A DNA stretch of 33,765 bases. It comes from Planctomyces sp. (GTDB lineage Bacteria; Planctomycetota; Planctomycetia; Planctomycetales; Planctomycetaceae). Of the stretch, positions 15,928-25,100 are shown one piece after another. The position numbers were made by a program, and so were the translations under genes. The stretch spans positions 1 through 33,765 of the forward strand of contig SXKJ01000304.1 in the NCBI GenBank assembly GCA_005778115.1, written 5' to 3'. Each line of letters begins with the position of its first letter. Position 1 is the first letter of the stretch. The notes under the pieces were generated by a model, which saw nothing but the letters and a program-made list of their open reading frames with translations, was not told where the DNA came from and ran no database searches.

Positions 15928-16671
15928 CTAACCTCCTTCGGCCCGCGCGTTCAACGAGAGAGTGCTCACGAGACAGTCGGCCGCCGTGCGCAGAAATCGG
16001 ATGTGGGCCGGATCGTGCGCGGCGGCTCGCGAACCGGAGATGATCAACACTCCTCGGACGCGGCCGTGGTCTTGCAACACAAAGGTTGCGGCGGCATCGA
16101 CGCGTGAGGCTTCCACCAAACGGCGATGCGCCAGCAAGGCATGTCGATTCACCGAACTCAGCGGCGGCCACGAACCGTCCGACTGACGCGCGGCCGCTTC
16201 GTCGGCAACCGCTTGCAACAAGCCGACGGTCTCGGAGCGTTGATCGAATGTCGGCAGGCCGGAGATCGTTCGCAACACGCAACGCCCTGACGAACTTCTC
16301 CACGCGAGTGCAACGCGGTCGAGCTGCAAGTGCGCGGCGAATTGTTCGACCACGACACGACTCGCGGCCGTCAGCCCTTCCGCTCGTGCGGCACGCGAGT
16401 TCAAATCCAAAATCGCCGCCGTAGCGGCGGCCAGTTCGTGGGGCAGGTTTTTAACCGTCCCATCCGATCGTCGGACAACTTCAGGATCACGCACAGGCGA
16501 GCGGGGCGGCGTCAGCGCCCCGGTGCGTTCATCGCCAGACCGGGGGGCTGACGCCGCCCTGTTCGCCTGCGCTGTAAGTTCCGAAAGTCGAGTTAGCTCT
16601 TCGACGTCGCGGGACGACAAGGCGGGCACGTTGGAAACGTTCCCCACGTTTTGAGGAGTAACCGTCGGCAT
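15928..16671 (-). CDS. GAF-domain protein, possibly the front half of a GAF-HlyD fusion
   Basis: A 247-residue product. Residues about 90-240 look like a GAF domain (VVEQFAAHLQLDRVALAWR...ATFVLQDHGRVRGVLIISGSR...HIRFLRTAADCLVSTLSLNAR), a small-molecule-sensing fold, here without an enzymatic output. The ATG at 16671 is four bases after the stop of the first HlyD gene, whose end (GGGGAG) supplies the ribosome binding site, so translation is coupled. Residues about 38-58 (RAASAPRSGDERTGALTPPR) are encoded by a GAGCGGGGCGGCGTC palindrome (16495-16568) inserted in frame. The stop TAG is directly followed, in frame, by sense codons leading into the second HlyD. Confidence 0.75.
   Translation of the reverse strand: MPTVTPQNVGNVSNVPALSSRDVEELTRLSELTAQANRAASAPRSGDERTGALTPPRSPVRDPEVVRRSDGTVKNLPHELAAATAAILDLNSRAARAEGLTAASRVVVEQFAAHLQLDRVALAWRSSSGRCVLRTISGLPTFDQRSETVGLLQAVADEAAARQSDGSWPPLSSVNRHALLAHRRLVEASRVDAAATFVLQDHGRVRGVLIISGSRAAAHDPAHIRFLRTAADCLVSTLSLNARAEGG
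16495..16568. repeat. GAGCGGGGCGGCGTCAGCC palindrome family, copy 2 (inside a gene)
   Basis: 16495-16524 is inverted at 16539-16568 with few mismatches. It is translated in frame within the GAF protein as an Arg/Pro/Ala-rich insert before the GAF domain. Confidence 0.85.
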
Positions 16672-16675
16672 CGTT

Positions 16676-17506
16676 TCACTCCCCGGCGAGCGTCAGTCGT
16701 TGCCCGCTGCGCAGGCGACCGTCGCGGTTGTCGAGGATCACGTCGACTCGGACGAGTCTGCTTTCGGCGTGCGTCACCGGAGACACGAATTCGACTTCTC
16801 CCATCGGCAGCTTGTCGCCAGCCTGGCCGGCCAGCTTCACTCGTTGTCCTTTGCTGAAGCGGACGGCCTGTTCGGCGGGGACATAGAACTTCGCACGCAG
16901 TCGGTCGAGTCGCACGACGGTGAACAGTTTCGGTTCGGTCAGCGAGACGAACTCGCCCGGATCGCGATGGATGTCGGTGACGACGCCGTCGATCGGGCTG
17001 CGGATCGTGCGGCGCTGCAATTGAACTTCAATCTTCTTCACTTCCAAACGATCTGCGGCGAGCGTCTCTTCCGCCAATTTGAGTTTCGCTCGTGCCAATT
17101 CGGCATCGGCCTTCGCTCGCGAGAATTCATCGCGGCTGCCCCCTCCGGTGCGGTTGATCTCGGCCAGCGCGTTGAGCCGTTGTTGCTTGACTTCCAGTTC
17201 CGCCGTCGCCGCGTCGATGGCCGCGGTCGAGTTGGCCTTGAGCTGCGCGATCTCCAGCGATGCCTTGAGGACATCGTCGTCGAGCGTGCCGAGCACCTCG
17301 GACTTCTTCACCGTCTGACCGAGTTCCACGCGAACGTCTTGCACGATGCCCGATTCGGCGGCGGCGACGTCGATGGTTTGATACGGCTCGGTGAAGCCCT
17401 CGGACCGTTTGGCGTCGATGCGGTTCGCTCCGAGGAGAAGCAGGAACAGGAAGGGGATTGCAAATTGCAAATTGCGAATTGAAGACAGAGCCTCGTGCGT
17501 GCGCAC
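16676..17506 (-). CDS. HlyD-type periplasmic adaptor (first of the cluster)
   Basis: From GTG 17506 a 276-residue product: signal peptide or anchor (LQFAIPFLFLLLLGANRIDA), lipoyl half (IDVAAAESGIVQDVRVELGQTVKKSEVLGTLDD), a long coiled-coil hairpin (KASLEIAQLKANS...ADRLEVKKIEVQLQ), second lipoyl half (RTIRSPIDGVVTDIHRDPGEFV) and beta-barrel. It would link an inner membrane component to the TolC-like channel. The start is a judgement: the frame has no ATG near the signal peptide. GTG 17506 follows AGAGGCGGGG. A TTG at 17530 is the alternative. An ATG at 17559 overlapping the stop of the SecA-like gene is in another frame; a CAAATTG inverted repeat (17456-17546) lies between it and the signal peptide. 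Confidence 0.8.
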   Translation of the reverse strand: MRTHEALSSIRNLQFAIPFLFLLLLGANRIDAKRSEGFTEPYQTIDVAAAESGIVQDVRVELGQTVKKSEVLGTLDDDVLKASLEIAQLKANSTAAIDAATAELEVKQQRLNALAEINRTGGGSRDEFSRAKADAELARAKLKLAEETLAADRLEVKKIEVQLQRRTIRSPIDGVVTDIHRDPGEFVSLTEPKLFTVVRLDRLRAKFYVPAEQAVRFSKGQRVKLAGQAGDKLPMGEVEFVSPVTHAESRLVRVDVILDNRDGRLRSGQRLTLAGE

Positions 17507-17546
17507 GTCCCCGCCTCTTCCAATTTGCAATTTGCAATTTGCAATC
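17456..17546. repeat. GATTGCAAATTG inverted repeat over the HlyD gene start
   Basis: 17456-17480 is inverted at 17522-17546 with one mismatch (25-bp arms, 41-base loop). It covers the start region of the first HlyD gene and contributes codons before the signal peptide. It is the palindromic form of the tandem repeat at 4175-4214. Confidence 0.85.
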
Positions 17547-17558
17547 GTTTCCCCTTCA

Positions 17559-19517
17559 TCACGATGCCTCCCCCAGCACTCCCGCGAAGACGTCATCCAG
17601 CCAGCGATCGTGCTCAACCATTTTGCGGCGCAGTTTGAAGCTCTGCTGTTCGGCCAGGAGTTGGAACTGTGAAACGAGCGGGGCGTAATTGTCGTGGACT
17701 TCGCCATCTCGGCCGGCGGTTTTGCGAAGGCGGCTGGCCAGCTTGGGGGCGTAGCGCTGCAACAGTTCGTCGTCGCCGGAAACGAAGAAGCGGCTGAAGC
17801 CGAAGTCTCCTTGTCGGCCCGCTCGACCGGCCAGTTGGCGATCGACGCGGCGTGAGTCATTCCGTTCGGCACCGATGACAAACAAGCCGCCGACCGCAAG
17901 CGCGCGGGCGTCCGGCTTGATGTCGGTGCCGCGGCCGGCCATGTTGGTGGCGACCGTTACCGCTCCGTAGCGGCCGGCGTTGGCGATGATCGCGGCTTCG
18001 TCAGCGTCTCGTAGACCGTTGAGGACTTCATGACTCAGCTTAAGCGAGCCCAGCAGCATCGAGAGCAATTCGCTGTCAGCGATGGTCCGCGTGCCGATCA
18101 ACACTGGCTGCCCGCAGCGATGTCGCTCGATGACTTCGGCCACGATCGCTCGCAGCTTGGCGTCCTTCGAGGCGAAGTAGCGGTCGGGCAAATCGACTCG
18201 CCGACAGGGTTGATGCCGGGGAATTAGCAGCGTCTTCAAACCGTAGAACTCGGAGAACTCCTTATCCGCTCCCTCCGCCGTGCCAGTCATGCCGCACACC
18301 GAGTCGTACATCTGATAGAACCGCTGGCGAGTGATCCGGGCCGACGAACTCTTCTCGCTGCTGATCGCCAGATGGTTGTAGGCTTCGACCGCCTGATGCA
18401 GCCCGTCGCGCCACGAGCGTTCGCTGAAGATGCGGCCGGTCTTTTGATCGACAAGCTGGATGTCGCCGTCGCGGACCACGTAATCGACACCTCGTTGCAC
18501 GACATACTCCGCATGCAGTGCGTTGAGCACAAACGCATCCCACGGCCGACGCAGGTTGGTCAGCGGATGCCGTTCCAGCTCGGCAAAGATGTAATCATGA
18601 CCGGCTGAAGTCAGTCGCAGCATGCGGTTGGCGGCATCGAGATGAAAGTGCTCACCACGCACCATTTCTTCCGCGAGTTCACGCGCGGCCAAGTAGGGCG
18701 TCGGAACCTCTAAGCCGTCCCCCCCTTCGCTGAGGATCAGCGGCGTCAACGCCTCGTCAATCAACACGCTGTCGAGTTCGTCCACGACCGTCCGTTGCAG
18801 ATGCGGTTGCAACAGCAACTGGTCGATCGACTCGCGACCGACCAGCGTATCGAGCAAGCTGGCCCCCAGCTTCTCGCGCGGTTGTGCTCGCAGCGTGAGT
18901 TGATCGCGGAGGTAATCGAAGCCGAACTCGTAACCGGTGCCGTACACGACGTCCGCTTTGTAGGCAGCCTTCTTGCCACGCGTGTTGTTGTTTTCCGGAA
19001 GCAACGCGGAAGTGAGTCCCAGCGTCTCAAACACTGGCTGAAGCTGTTTCCAATCTCGCTCGGCGAGATACGCATTCGGTGTGGCGACATGCGTCTGCTC
19101 GCCGTTGAGCCACGCCAGAAACGCTGGGATCGCGGAGATGATCGTCTTGCCTTCACCGGTCGCCATCTCTGCGGCCTGACCGTTAGCGAGCGCCATGCCG
19201 GCGAGCAGTTGAACGTCGTGATAGCAGAGCCCGCGTGTCCGCCGCACTGCCTCGCGAACGATCGCCGTCCCCGCGACTTGTTGCTGCTGGCGATCCTTCG
19301 ACGACATCGTGGCGTCAAATCGCTCGGCGGCGTCACGCAACGTCATCGCGAGATCACTTAGATCACGATCGCTCGCGGATTCGAGTTCCCGTGCCCGATG
19401 CTTCACCTGTTGAACGACATCCCATTCCTTCTTCGACAGCCCACGCGCAAGAGAGGCACTCCGCGCGAAGTCTCGGCGGGATGGCAGCAACTGCACGTTC
19501 GAGGTCGTTTGTGGCAC
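17559..19517 (-). CDS. Short SecA-like ATPase
   Basis: A 652-residue SecA-family motor. Walker A is MATGEGKT (118-125), Walker B VVDELDSVLIDEALTPLI (244-261, close to the SecA consensus), then GMTGTA, TNMAGRGTDI and QLAGRAGRQGD of the second motor domain, all intact. The preprotein cross-linking region sits between the two motor halves. Ordinary SecA is about 840-900 residues; this one stops soon after the second motor domain, lacking most of the helical scaffold/wing region and the zinc-binding tail. It is therefore a specialised paralogue, not the housekeeping SecA. Start GTG 19517. It follows the TolC-like gene by 112 bases and abuts the first HlyD gene. No SecY is nearby; partner and substrate unknown. 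Confidence 0.88.
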   Translation of the reverse strand: MPQTTSNVQLLPSRRDFARSASLARGLSKKEWDVVQQVKHRARELESASDRDLSDLAMTLRDAAERFDATMSSKDRQQQQVAGTAIVREAVRRTRGLCYHDVQLLAGMALANGQAAEMATGEGKTIISAIPAFLAWLNGEQTHVATPNAYLAERDWKQLQPVFETLGLTSALLPENNNTRGKKAAYKADVVYGTGYEFGFDYLRDQLTLRAQPREKLGASLLDTLVGRESIDQLLLQPHLQRTVVDELDSVLIDEALTPLILSEGGDGLEVPTPYLAARELAEEMVRGEHFHLDAANRMLRLTSAGHDYIFAELERHPLTNLRRPWDAFVLNALHAEYVVQRGVDYVVRDGDIQLVDQKTGRIFSERSWRDGLHQAVEAYNHLAISSEKSSSARITRQRFYQMYDSVCGMTGTAEGADKEFSEFYGLKTLLIPRHQPCRRVDLPDRYFASKDAKLRAIVAEVIERHRCGQPVLIGTRTIADSELLSMLLGSLKLSHEVLNGLRDADEAAIIANAGRYGAVTVATNMAGRGTDIKPDARALAVGGLFVIGAERNDSRRVDRQLAGRAGRQGDFGFSRFFVSGDDELLQRYAPKLASRLRKTAGRDGEVHDNYAPLVSQFQLLAEQQSFKLRRKMVEHDRWLDDVFAGVLGEAS

Positions 19518-19532
19518 AGTAAAAACTCTCAG

Positions 19533-19612
19533 GTGAGCGGCACGGCGCTAGCCGCCGGTGTTTCATGGGGAAAACACCCCACGAAACCGGCGGCTAGCGC
19601 CATGCCGCTCAC
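19533..19612. repeat. GGCGCTAGCCGCCGGT inverted repeat family, copy 2
   Basis: 19533-19559 is inverted at 19586-19612 with one mismatch and a 26-base loop. It lies between the TolC-like gene end and the SecA-like gene start. Copy 1 is at 1571-1638. Confidence 0.85.
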
Positions 19613-19629
19613 CAACGTGGTCGAAGCCG

Positions 19630-21741
19630 CTACGGATCGCGGCGCAGGACTTTGTTTTTCGTGGATTGCCAGAACGAGGTTTTTGGTTCGACACGTCCGC
19701 CCGTGGGCTTCAGAGCCGGGCCGGCCGGTTCGTCTTCAAACGGTGGCGGTGGCGAGGGAAGTTCGCGCCGCGGCACTTCTTCGACTGGTGCCGGTACGTA
19801 CTGGCCATCGCGCTGGTACTCGATCGGCTTGCCGTACTTGTCCACGATCAGCGTCGGCAGTCCGTCGACGCAGGCACGGCCCCACGAAACTTGTTCGGTT
19901 TGCAACAACTCACCGGTGGCCTTCTTCACGTTCCACAGCGCGAGGTTGTAGGTCACTTGTGCGGTCAGGAAGTTGAACTCATTCGTGGCCAGCCGCTGTT
20001 GCGCGAGCAGCAAGTTGTCGAGCATCAAGCTGGCATTGCTGTCTTCACCGGCGAACTTCTCGAATCGTTGTTCGAGGTATTGCAGTTCCGCGGTGCTGGC
20101 ATCCATCGCGCGGAATTGCGAGAGCATCTCGGCCAGCGCCGTCTCGACTTCGCGAACGGAGACTTTGACCTCCAGTTGCAGCGTGTTGAGCGTCGTCTCG
20201 TATTGATTGCGAAGCTGCCGCAATTCCAACTCGCGCCGCTCGCGGCGCGCCTGCGGAGCGCGATTGCCCAGTGGCATCTCGAACTGCAGCCCGACTGTGT
20301 AGCCAGGGGATCCGTTGTTGTACGAGTCGTTAAACGCGGAAAACGCACTGTTCGGTTGCAGGCCGGCGACGTAAGTCTCGGTAACGAGATTCAGCAGCGG
20401 CAGCACTTCGTTCTTGGACATGTTCAGTCGCGTGCAGCCAGCTTGGATCTGCCGCAACGACTGATTGACCTCCGGCCGCGTGGTCACCGCGGTCGACAGG
20501 GCCAGCGACATGCTCAGTGGAGATTCGCGGACGGTCGGAGTTTCGGTCGGCATCAGTTCGACGGTGTCGTAATCGCCGAACGCCGGGTCGTTGACGAGCG
20601 CTCGAATCCGGTCCTCGCCGTTCTTGACCCCCATCTGAGCACGAATGACCTGCGATCGCCGTGTGGCGACTTCTGCACGCGCTCGCAGGATCTGGCTGCG
20701 AACCGCGTCCAATTGTTGCCGTTGTTTCAGGAGTGCCAGCGTGTCGGCAGCCCGTTTCAGGGATTGCAGTTTTTGAGCGAGGTTCGCCCGTTCGAGATGC
20801 AAGCCCCAGTAGGCTCGAAGCACTTCCAGAAGATGTGATTGCAACTGTCGTGAGAACTCATCAGTGGCGATCTGGGTATCGAGCTGCGCGAGGCAGATCA
20901 GGCTCTCGTTGTAAACCTGCCCGCTGCCGCGCAAGAGCGGATGCGTGTAGCCCAACACCAGCCGCGACGTTCCCTGCGGGTTCGGCGTGAAGAACGAGGA
21001 GTTCGTCCGCTGCCAACCAAGCTGCTCGCTGAACTGCAACGTGCCACCGTCACGAGTCTTCTTGCGAAGCCCTCCTTGGCCAGTGAATTGATCGTTGAGG
21101 TAGCGAGTTACAGTGGGTGTTCCCCCCGGACCATTGTTGTTGGTCGTCAACGTGTTACCGACGGGGTCGTTCAAATCTTGCCAGCGGGTGTCGAGGAACG
21201 CAGTCCAGTCGAAAGCGGCATCGGCCTCGACGATCGACGTCTCGCGAATCAGCGGCAGATCACTAAAGACACGCACCTGCGACGAATTCCGAATCGCTCG
21301 CACCAGGATGTCTTCGATGCTCAACGCGATCGGCGTCGCCGTCTCACGCAAAGGGGCGGTCACGAAAACCGCCCACCACGCGGCAGAGAAGTCTGGCACC
21401 TGCCCGTCGTCCTCGACATTGGCGGTCTGTGGCTGACGTGGTATTGGCGTGAGTGGCGCAGAGTTCTCCGGAGCGGGAAATTCTGTCGGTGGAGCAAACG
21501 TTGCCACACGCTGTGGTAACGGCTGAGGCTCTTGCTGCGGTTCCTCGTTGGGGATGAACCCCAGTTGCACGGAGTTTCGCGGATCGACTCGTGGCATCCG
21601 ATTCGACGGATTCTGAGCCGGTGGGCCGGCCCAGGCCGAATAGCTCAGCCATGCGGCGGTGAGCACTCCGCTCCAACCAATTAGTTTGACTCGCGACGAC
21701 CTGCCCGTGCGGGCTGTGACGCATTCTCTGCGCGAATTCAT
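19630..21741 (-). CDS. TolC-family outer membrane channel protein
   Basis: A 703-residue outer membrane efflux protein. Signal peptide: VKLIGWSGVLTAAWLSYSAWA at about 18-38. A proline-rich linker (about 40-120, PQQEPQPLPQRVATFAPPTEFPAPE) precedes the channel region, where two repeats of long helices and strands are seen: LSIEDILVRAIRNSSQVRVFSD, then LRKKTRDGGTLQFSEQLGW..., LVLGYTHPLLRGSG, and later YTVGLQFEMPLGNRAPQARRERREL, which is typical of the family. TolC proteins are about 430-500 residues; the N-terminal linker and a C-terminal proline-rich tail explain the excess. ATG 21741 is chosen; the frame is open to GTG 21804 but that would add a polar lead. It is first in the minus-strand export cluster. 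Confidence 0.87.
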   Translation of the reverse strand: MNSRRECVTARTGRSSRVKLIGWSGVLTAAWLSYSAWAGPPAQNPSNRMPRVDPRNSVQLGFIPNEEPQQEPQPLPQRVATFAPPTEFPAPENSAPLTPIPRQPQTANVEDDGQVPDFSAAWWAVFVTAPLRETATPIALSIEDILVRAIRNSSQVRVFSDLPLIRETSIVEADAAFDWTAFLDTRWQDLNDPVGNTLTTNNNGPGGTPTVTRYLNDQFTGQGGLRKKTRDGGTLQFSEQLGWQRTNSSFFTPNPQGTSRLVLGYTHPLLRGSGQVYNESLICLAQLDTQIATDEFSRQLQSHLLEVLRAYWGLHLERANLAQKLQSLKRAADTLALLKQRQQLDAVRSQILRARAEVATRRSQVIRAQMGVKNGEDRIRALVNDPAFGDYDTVELMPTETPTVRESPLSMSLALSTAVTTRPEVNQSLRQIQAGCTRLNMSKNEVLPLLNLVTETYVAGLQPNSAFSAFNDSYNNGSPGYTVGLQFEMPLGNRAPQARRERRELELRQLRNQYETTLNTLQLEVKVSVREVETALAEMLSQFRAMDASTAELQYLEQRFEKFAGEDSNASLMLDNLLLAQQRLATNEFNFLTAQVTYNLALWNVKKATGELLQTEQVSWGRACVDGLPTLIVDKYGKPIEYQRDGQYVPAPVEEVPRRELPSPPPPFEDEPAGPALKPTGGRVEPKTSFWQSTKNKVLRRDP

Positions 21742-22007
21742 CTCGACGGTTCCCTGGCGAGGGCGATGCGAACACACCGGCGTCTCGTGACGCAGCGCGC
21801 ACACCGTCAGGAATCGTCTTCGGAATGGGCGGTCACTCGCCCCTAGCCTCGCACCGACCGGCGGGTCGGCGTTCTCAAAACTGTCCGCCGTTGACAGCTA
21901 GTTTGAGCAACTCCGGCATAAGCGGAATCCATACAAAACCCCTGCCACGGACAGTCACCGCCCACTGAACCGGCGGCACAATCGGAACTCAAGGAGCATT
22001 CCGAAAA

Positions 22008-22106
22008 CGTAGGGTGGGTCGAGTCATCGAGACCCACCACAAGCCACGATGAATTTTAGAGGTCGAGATTCTTTTGGTGGGTCTCGATGACTCGACCCAC
22101 CCTACG
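22008..22106. repeat. 32-bp perfect inverted repeat (GTAGGGTGGGTCGAG family)
   Basis: 22008-22039 is exactly inverted at 22075-22106 with a 35-base loop. It lies between two divergent blocks: the FtsK-like gene end and the upstream side of the TolC-like gene. Of the 374 bases without a gene (21805-22178), this and the next repeat fill the right half; nothing else is seen in the left half. Confidence 0.9.
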
Positions 22107-22113
22107 ACCTGCC

Positions 22114-22178
22114 TTCATTCCTCTGGCCCCATTCGTCTGCCAAATCGAATTGACAGACGAATGGGCCAGAGGAATGAA
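22114..22178. repeat. Second inverted repeat abutting the FtsK-like gene
   Basis: TTCATTCCTCTGGCCCC (from 22114) through 22139 is inverted at 22154-22178 with one unpaired base. It lies immediately before the stop codon (22179) of the FtsK-like gene, so it may act as its terminator. Confidence 0.85.
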
Positions 22179-25100
22179 CTACAGGATTGTGAATTGCGAC
22201 AAGTCGTCACTCACGGCGACAGGTTCGGCGATGTCGCCGGCGACGACCTTCGGTTGCAGCCTCGACGCGACGTCGGCCAGCCATTCGGCAGTGGGCGGAC
22301 CGTAGGGGCGAAACTTTTCGTTCGTCCCTTGATCGACCGAGTGCAGGATCGCTCGGTTCGGGCCGAGCTTGCTGGCCAGCGGGCCGTCGATGAGATTGCT
22401 GGAATCGGACGCGCTGAGTTGGAAGACGATCCGCACTTCAAACTCGCGCAGCGTTTGCGAACTGAACCACCGGCTGACGTTGTTGTACGTGTCGCTCCAG
22501 ACCAGCGTGTGAATGCCGAAGTTGGGGCCGTTCTTCAGCAAGTCGGTGAATTGTTTGCTGGGGCTAACCTTCTTCTCGCCGCCGCCGAAGCTGAAGCCCA
22601 TGTCGTCGTCGGATTTCTTCAGATCGCGGAATCGGCCGAGATTGAAGATGATGACGAAGATCGGCGTGTCGTCGCGTGAGCCGGATTGCTCGCGGCGAGC
22701 CATCTCAGCCGTCAGCGTCGCCAACACGGACTGAGTGTCTCGTGGCTCGCCAATCTGAACGGAGTGCGGCAATGCTGCTTGCAGTTCTTTCCAAGTCTCC
22801 GTGGAAACGCCACCAAAATTCCCGTCGAGGATGAAGAACGTGGCGACAGGCGGCTCGCCTGTCGCAGCATTCGGCCGAACTTGGCAGGCAAGACTAATAA
22901 TGCTGGTGGCCAGCAACCCGACCGTCGCGAGATCGCTTTGCCCCACCACCAGCAGGTTCTGGCCTCCTTGCGAATGAAAACGAATGGTCGTCGGGTCTTT
23001 GATCGCGACCGCTTCACCGAGCCACGCGACGCGTTCCAGCAACGGAGCCTCCCACTGTGGCGTGTCGATCAGTTGCGAGAGTTCGACATTGCGGCGCGGA
23101 TCAGCGGGGATGTTCCCTTCAAACACAATCGCGGGAGGCATCCGCACCTGCCGCTTCTCCGTCATGTTTTGCACGCGGTCGAGATGAAACTCGCGGCGGT
23201 CGTCTTCCAGCCATGCGATTTGGAACGGGTGGTTTCCTTCAAGCATGCCGTTGGCATCGTTGTAGATCGCCTCGCCCGGCCGCGTCAGCAACCGCGCGGC
23301 GGTGTTGTCTTCCGAGAGGATCAAGTGCGCGTCGCTCTCACTGCATTGCAGCGCGATGCGAACCGCCATTTGTCCGAGCGTGCTGCGTGCCAGCGAATAC
23401 GCTCCGCCGAGCGTTTGCGAGCCGAGCAGCACATGAATGCCGAACGCTCGCCCTTGCCGCACCAGTCGGTCGAGCAGCAGAGCGGATGTTTGCGCGTGCT
23501 TGTCATCCTCGACGAAAAACTCTTGAAATTCGTCCACAACCAGCAGGATGCGGGGCATCTCCACGCCCGGTCGAGCGTCGCGAAAACCAGCGAGGTCTTG
23601 CACGCCGACATCGCGGAACAGATCGCCGCGCTCCTTCAGGATCGCGTCCAGGCGTTCGAGCACGCTGACACCAAACTCGCGATCGCTTTCAATCGCGATG
23701 ACGCGCGCGTGCGGCAGTTCGTGCGTCGCATAGGTTTTGAACTCGACTCCTTTCTTGAAGTCGATCAGATAAAAGTGAAGCTGGTCCGGACCGTAATGCA
23801 GCGCGGCGTTTGTGATGAGAATGTGCAGGAACGTCGATTTTCCAGAGCCGGTCTTGCCGGCGATTAATACGTGCTGTGACGTCCCTTTGCCCAGTCGCAG
23901 ATGTTGCAGCTTCGTCGCACCCGCTCGGCCCAGCGGCACGTCCAGTCCGCTGCGCGTGTCGCTGGCCCACAACTGCGCGTCCTTCGGGGCAATCCGTTCA
24001 AACGCGACCTCGACGCGGCGGGCGTCCTTCGATTCATGCCCGGCCGCCTTGACCAGCTTCGTAAACAAGTCCGGCTCCGGAGGCTCATCGAGAATCAATG
24101 GCAGCGCTTTCAACTCGTCTTTCGCGGCCGTAAAGGCAGAGCCGTTCCAATCGAAGACCGTTGCGTTCGTCGCCAAGTCATGCAGATCGAAATTGAGCGG
24201 CAAGCGGAGCTTCGCATCGACACTCGCCAGCAGAAATACACCGCAGCGCGGGCCGCTGGTCGCGATGCTCACCAGTCGCCGCGAGGCGGCTTCGCTGAAG
24301 TTCGCGGGGAAGTTCGCGACGACCAGAATGTGATATGGCTCTGCCACTTCGCCGGCGTGTTCGTTGTATTCCTGTATCGAACGGAACTCGTTGCGGAGAT
24401 ACTTCTGGAAGACGTTCTCCATGTGCTCGGTCAAGTCAGACAGCCGGTGCTCAATCTGACCTTGCTCAGTCCAGATGCGGCTGGTGATGAGCAACTCGTC
24501 GTAATCGGCCAAGTGCATGAACGCGGCGAAGTTGTCACCCAACCCCACGGGATCAAGGATCGTGAACCGCACTTTGCCGCCGGGCAGTGTCGTCAGGAAT
24601 CGCAGCATCGCGTTCTGCAACACGCCCACCGCGACCTCGCGACCGTCATCTCTTGCCTTGAGCAACAGTGACGGGCGCTCTGGAAACGGCAAGCAGGCAG
24701 GGAGCCCGAAGGTCAATCGTTCAGGAACGAGTTGCGAATCCTTCGGCACACCGTCGGGAACGTCGGCCAATGCGACCGAGAACTGCCCCAGCCGGATCCC
24801 CGGCGGAATCTTCGCAGGCAATTTGAGCGGCGCACTTCCGAGCGTCGCCCAATCGTGGAACCACTCGTCGGCTATTTGATTCGCGGCGTCGGCGTCACGT
24901 TCCAACTGCTGCCAGCCTTCGAGCCAGTCCTGAGCCATTCGCAGCCAGGTCTGCTGAAACCGTTTCGTATTGTTCTCAACTTCCGAGTCGTGATTCTGCT
25001 GGTACTTCTTGAGATCAAACTCGAAGCGAGTTTTGAGCTTCGTCAACCGCTGCGGGAATTCGGAATGCGCCCAAGCCATCTGCTGGTCGCGCCGCTGAGT

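Noticed and set aside
15647..16303. 218-codon minus-strand frame overlapping the GAF gene
   Set aside because: Arg/Ser-rich shadow of the GAF and HlyD frames without domain similarity.
22686..23867. Long plus-strand frames opposite the FtsK-like gene
   Set aside because: They mirror the codon bias of the real gene on the other strand and show no domain.
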